From contig CAKTVB010000001.1 of the NCBI GenBank assembly GCA_934621295.1, positions 1-64,000 of the forward strand: 64,000 bases of DNA, given 5' to 3'. This document shows, piece by piece, positions 61,038 through 64,000 of this stretch. The position numbers were made by a program, and so were the translations under genes. Position 1 is the first letter of the stretch, and the number at the start of each line of letters is the position of its first letter. The stretch comes from an uncultured Collinsella sp. (GTDB taxonomy: Bacteria; Actinomycetota; Coriobacteriia; Coriobacteriales; Coriobacteriaceae). The notes under the pieces were generated by a model. The model saw only the letters and a program-made list of their open reading frames with translations. It was not told where the DNA came from and searched no databases.

Positions 61038-61076
61038 AAAACACCCGGCAGCTCAATTTGAGCTGCCGGGTGTTTT
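61038..61076. terminator. Bidirectional terminator between the VWA gene and the RlmD-like gene
   Basis: Perfect 19-pair inverted repeat (AAAACACCCGGCAGCTCAA and its complement) with A- and T-runs at the ends, between convergent genes. Confidence 0.9.
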
Positions 61077-61102
61077 GCATAGCGCTGTGTTTTGCAGACA
61101 AG

Positions 61103-62371
61103 CTATTGGGTAAGAACCGCTACCGTCTCTACGTGGCTGGTATGGGGAAACATGTCGACCGGCGTCATGCGGACCATGCGATAACCGCCTTGGGCAAAAA
61201 GGCGCAGGTCGCGCTCCTGCGTATAGGGATTGCAGCTGATATAGACAATACGGCGCGGCGCCATGGCGCAAGCTGCCTCGATAAAGGAGGGAGTGGAGCC
61301 GGCGCGCGGCGGGTCGAGTGCGAGGACGTCAACGTGCTCGCCGCGCCGTGCTGCGTGCTGCAGGTATTCCGTGGCGTCGGCTTCGATAAAGCGCGCGCGG
61401 TCGCACAAGTCGTTGACCTCGGCGTTGCGCGCGGCATCGCGCACGCCAAAGTGGTTGCGCTCGATGCCAAGGAGCGTGATGTCGATGCCCGCGGCCTTTG
61501 CTTCTGCAGCTGCGCACATACCGATGGTGCCGCTTCCGCAATAGGCATCGAGGAGAACGTCTCCGTCTTGAAGGTCCATGCCGTCGATAGCAAGCTGATA
61601 GAGCACCTCGGTTTGCTCGGGGTTCGTTTGATAAAACGCCGTGGGTGAAATCTCGAATGTGCAGGAGAGCAGGCGGTCGCGCATGCGCGCACGACCGGCG
61701 AGGATGTGCGATTCTCCACCCAAGATGGCATTGGTCATCTTGGGGTTGATGTTTTGAGCCACGGTGGTGATGCGCTCGTCGATATGTTGGAGCGCAGTGA
61801 TGAACTGTCGATAATGTGGCATGCGGCGCTCGCGTGTGACGATGGTAAGCATCACCTCGTCGGTGTGATATCCCATGCGTACGATGGCGTAGCGCAAAAG
61901 GCCGCGGCACTGGTCTTCCTCATAGGCGGGGATATGGCAGGCTTCTGCGGCGCGTGCGACTCCATTGAGAATAGCGCGGGCGCCGGGCGCCTCGACGCAG
62001 CAATCGGGAACGCCGACGATCCGGTGGGTTCCACGCGCAAAGAAACCCGAGGCAATATGATTTTTGCCGTCCGGGGCAAAGGGGGATGCCGCTTTATGGC
62101 GAAAGCCGCGTGGCGAAGCGATCTTTCCAGTGTCTCCGGCGTTGGCCCCCATGCCGCGTACGGGCTCGACCGAGCAGTCTAGATTGAGCTCGGCAATAAG
62201 CGGGCCAAAGAGCTCCTCCATGGCACGCTGCTTGCGCGTGAGCTGTTTGCGGTAGGGGAGATTGAGCCATTCGCAGCCTCCGCAGGCCCGCATTACAGGG
62301 CAGGGGCCCTCGCAAGAATTCTTGGAAGTCGCGTGGTCGTGAGTATCGGTGTGCGGCAGGCGTCGGTTCAT
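61103..62371 (-). CDS. 23S rRNA (uracil-C5)-methyltransferase, RlmD/RlmCD type
   Basis: 422 residues. An N-terminal Fe-S cluster region has C24, C30, C33 (CPVMRACGGCEW) and a further Cys in GVPDCC. The catalytic domain has AYCGSGTIGM (SAM), LDPPRAG and ISCNPYTQERDL with the nucleophilic Cys. TrmA/RumA-family enzymes make m5U in rRNA or tRNA; which uridine is methylated cannot be told here. It lacks an obvious N-terminal TRAM domain. Confidence 0.88.
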   Translation of the reverse strand: MNRRLPHTDTHDHATSKNSCEGPCPVMRACGGCEWLNLPYRKQLTRKQRAMEELFGPLIAELNLDCSVEPVRGMGANAGDTGKIASPRGFRHKAASPFAPDGKNHIASGFFARGTHRIVGVPDCCVEAPGARAILNGVARAAEACHIPAYEEDQCRGLLRYAIVRMGYHTDEVMLTIVTRERRMPHYRQFITALQHIDERITTVAQNINPKMTNAILGGESHILAGRARMRDRLLSCTFEISPTAFYQTNPEQTEVLYQLAIDGMDLQDGDVLLDAYCGSGTIGMCAAAEAKAAGIDITLLGIERNHFGVRDAARNAEVNDLCDRARFIEADATEYLQHAARRGEHVDVLALDPPRAGSTPSFIEAACAMAPRRIVYISCNPYTQERDLRLFAQGGYRMVRMTPVDMFPHTSHVETVAVLTQ

Positions 62372-62548
62372 GCAGGTCTTTCGTTAGGCGTTGCGGACAC
62401 GCCTATTGTAAGGGTGTAGCTGGGATAAATGCATCTCATGGCTAGGTCTTGCTCGTAAACCTACATTTGCCGAGAACGCTCGAATCGCATGTGCTCACAG
62501 CGAGATAAGAGACATCTTCGCTAGTTGTGTCATTGATGTGAATGAATG

Positions 62549-62576
62549 TTGACCTATTAACAACTCAAATTACTTA
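62549..62576 (+). promoter_or_regulatory. Candidate promoter of the acp-acc operon
   Basis: TTGACC (62549-62554) and TACTTA (62571-62576), 16-base spacer, about 62 bases before the acp ATG. The 267-base gap is AT-rich here and has three TACTT words at roughly 10-13 base steps that could belong to an operator. No FapR-type palindrome is seen. Confidence 0.4.
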
Positions 62577-62638
62577 ACTAAAATACTTGAACTACTTACC
62601 AACGCCAACGCGCCGTATGGCGCCGAAGGGACAAAACC

Positions 62639-62869
62639 ATGCTGTTTGATGATGTGCGCGACGTGATTGTCGAGACCGTGGGTTGCGAGACCGCTGCCGT
62701 TACCCCCGAGGCTCGTCTTAACGAGGACCTGGGTGCCGACTCCCTCGCTGCTATGGAGCTCATCATGGCGCTCGAGGAGAAGCTGGACATCGAGATCGAC
62801 GACGCAGAGCTCGACCAGTTCAAGACCGTGAACGACCTTGTTTCCTACCTGGAGACTAAGGTCCAGTAA
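62639..62869 (+). CDS. acpP: Acyl carrier protein
   Basis: 76-residue acidic ACP. The phosphopantetheine serine is S35 in LGADSLAAMEL. DDVRDVIVETVGC starts helix I, and DDAELDQFKTVNDLVSYLE is the usual helix III-IV end. It carries growing acyl chains in type II fatty-acid synthesis. First gene of acp-accB-accC. Confidence 0.96.
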   Translation: MLFDDVRDVIVETVGCETAAVTPEARLNEDLGADSLAAMELIMALEEKLDIEIDDAELDQFKTVNDLVSYLETKVQ

Positions 62870-62897
62870 CACTGGCACTCACAGGGAGATGATGCGC

Positions 62898-63344
62898 GTG
62901 GGAATGAAGAACCAAGACGTCTATGATCTGATGGACCGCTTTGAAAAAAGCGGCATCGCTCGCATGAAGTTCGAGAGTGGCGATACTTCGCTTGAGCTTG
63001 AGAAGACGGTTGCGGTATCCGGTGCGCCCGTGGCGGCGGCTGCTCCCGTGGCCCAGCCAGCAGCTTCTGGCGTCGAAGTCGCTTCCACCCCGGAGGCAGA
63101 AGCGGGCCTTTTCATCAAGGCTCCGATGGTCGGAACCTTCTACGTTGCCTCCTCGCCGGATGCTCAGCCCTATGTGGACCCCGGCGATGCCGTGCATGCT
63201 GGGGACACGGTGTGCATGCTCGAGGCTATGAAGATGATGAGCGAGGTCTCGGCGCCCTGCGATTGCATTATCGAAGAGGTGCTGGTTGCAGATGGCGAGC
63301 TTGTTTCGTTTGATCAGCCTTTGATCCGCTATCGAGAGAGCTAG
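62898..63344 (+). CDS. accB: Biotin carboxyl carrier protein of acetyl-CoA carboxylase
   Basis: 148 residues from GTG 62898 (GGGAG nine bases upstream); ATG 62889/62892 are too near the RBS but possible. An N-terminal helical region, then an Ala/Pro-rich hinge (about 42-68), then the biotinyl domain with K112 in LEAMKMMSEV. It carries CO2 between AccC and the carboxyltransferase. The C-terminus IRYRES is normal. Confidence 0.95.
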   Translation: MGMKNQDVYDLMDRFEKSGIARMKFESGDTSLELEKTVAVSGAPVAAAAPVAQPAASGVEVASTPEAEAGLFIKAPMVGTFYVASSPDAQPYVDPGDAVHAGDTVCMLEAMKMMSEVSAPCDCIIEEVLVADGELVSFDQPLIRYRES

Positions 63345-63356
63345 GCTGGGCATCTC

Positions 63357-64000
63357 ATGTTCAAACGATTGCTCATTGCCAACCGCGGCGAGATCGCCCT
63401 GCGCGTGGCGCGTGCCTGCCGCGAGCTCGACATCGATCCGGTCATGGTGTATTCCGAAGCCGATCGAGATGCGCTGCACGTGCAGCTCGCAGCGCATGCC
63501 TACTGCATCGGTCCCGCGCCTGCTCAGCAGAGCTATCTCAACGGCGATGCGATTTTGACGGTCGCGAAGGCTGCGGGTTGCGACGCGATTCATCCAGGTT
63601 ACGGCTTTTTGTCCGAGAACGCAGCGTTTGCCCAGGAGTGCGTGGACGAGGGAATCGCCTACGTGGGACCTGCGGCACAGGTGATTGCGACCATGGGAAA
63701 CAAGGCTGCGGCGCGTGAGATGATGAAGCGCGCAGGAGTGCCGGTGGTTCCCGGGTCGGATGGATCCGTTGCCAATGCGAGCGAGGGTGCTCGTATTGCG
63801 AAGGAGATCGGCTATCCGGTGCTCATCAAGGCGGCTGCGGGCGGCGGCGGCCGCGGTATGCGTCGCGTGTACGACCCCGATCGCTTTGAAGAGCTGTTCG
63901 AGGAGGCCCGCGCCGAATCGCGCGCATGCTTTAACGATGATGAGATGTATCTCGAAAAGCTCATCGTCAACCCGCATCATATCGAGTTTCAGATACTCGC
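63357..64000 (+). CDS. accC: Biotin carboxylase of acetyl-CoA carboxylase (5' part)
   Basis: The gene runs out of the window; about 214 codons are visible. The start MFKRLLIANRGEIALRVARA is the AccC N-terminus, and ATP-grasp features AIHPGYGFLSENAAFA and the glycine loop IKAAAGGGGRGMRRV are intact. It carboxylates biotin on AccB with ATP and bicarbonate. Twelve bases after accB, same operon. Pyruvate carboxylase would be longer, but the accB context favours AccC. Confidence 0.93.
   Translation, partial: MFKRLLIANRGEIALRVARACRELDIDPVMVYSEADRDALHVQLAAHAYCIGPAPAQQSYLNGDAILTVAKAAGCDAIHPGYGFLSENAAFAQECVDEGIAYVGPAAQVIATMGNKAAAREMMKRAGVPVVPGSDGSVANASEGARIAKEIGYPVLIKAAAGGGGRGMRRVYDPDRFEELFEEARAESRACFNDDEMYLEKLIVNPHHIEFQIL

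Noticed and set aside
62549..62640. FapR operator for the fatty-acid operon
   Set aside because: No TTAGTACC-type palindrome; only AT-rich TACTT words are present.

Overview
The window reads as the replication-origin region of a Coriobacteriia chromosome (Actinobacteriota), most likely Collinsella or a close gut relative. This is inferred from actinobacterial traits: a PafB/PafC-like WYL regulator pair, tilS-hpt-ftsH, a small KH-R3H Jag protein, LPXTG-type surface proteins, and a fairly GC-rich coding style with C/G-biased third positions. No rRNA gene is present, so the genus rests on gene content only. Gene polarity flips near position 12.1-12.3 kb. On the left, the dnaA-dnaN-recF-DUF721-gyrB-gyrA block is on the minus strand. 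On the right, rpmH-rnpA-yidD-yidC-jag-rsmG-parA-parB is on the plus strand. Both arms are therefore transcribed away from a putative oriC.

Origin arm (0-17.8 kb): tRNA-Ile and tRNA-Ala, a bifunctional-nuclease-family gene, gyrase, recF, the beta clamp, dnaA, and an unusual gene whose 3' end overlaps the dnaA start. That gene encodes a GHKL ATPase with a Gln/Pro/Gly/Tyr-rich linker and a winged helix. The putative origin lies upstream of it. It lacks classical TTATCCACA boxes but carries several TTTTCAACA/TTATCAACG-type nonamers, and a second cluster sits between dnaA and dnaN. Four parS or parS-like sites lie between rsmG and parAB, and a fifth lies beyond the parAB operon.

Middle (17.8-42 kb): rlmN, a D-Ala-D-Ala ligase, an exonuclease-DinG helicase fusion, the WYL pair, and a very long M28-peptidase-like membrane protein split by an acidic insert of about 600 residues. 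Next come a class B sortase translationally coupled to its likely substrate (a 1267-residue thioester/SpaA-repeat surface protein ending in LAQTG), tRNA-Gly, and a second, non-gyrase type IIA topoisomerase pair (parE/parC-like). After these are purB, a TSCPD protein coupled to a Tat lipoprotein, and an acetyltransferase.

Right part (42-64 kb): an OmpR-type two-component system, purC, an M29 aminopeptidase, tRNA-Lys followed by an orphan tRNA 3' end and a perfect 28-bp inverted repeat, phosphoglucomutase, hsp20 behind a HAIR-like operator, a YycJ-type metallo-hydrolase, and tilS-hpt-ftsH. The end of the window holds an aminotransferase, a PHP phosphoesterase, a VWA/Spy0128-type surface protein with an IPKTG signal, an RlmD-like methyltransferase, and the start of a fatty-acid operon (acp-accB-accC, with accC cut by the window end). 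No CRISPR array, insertion sequence or intact prophage was seen.
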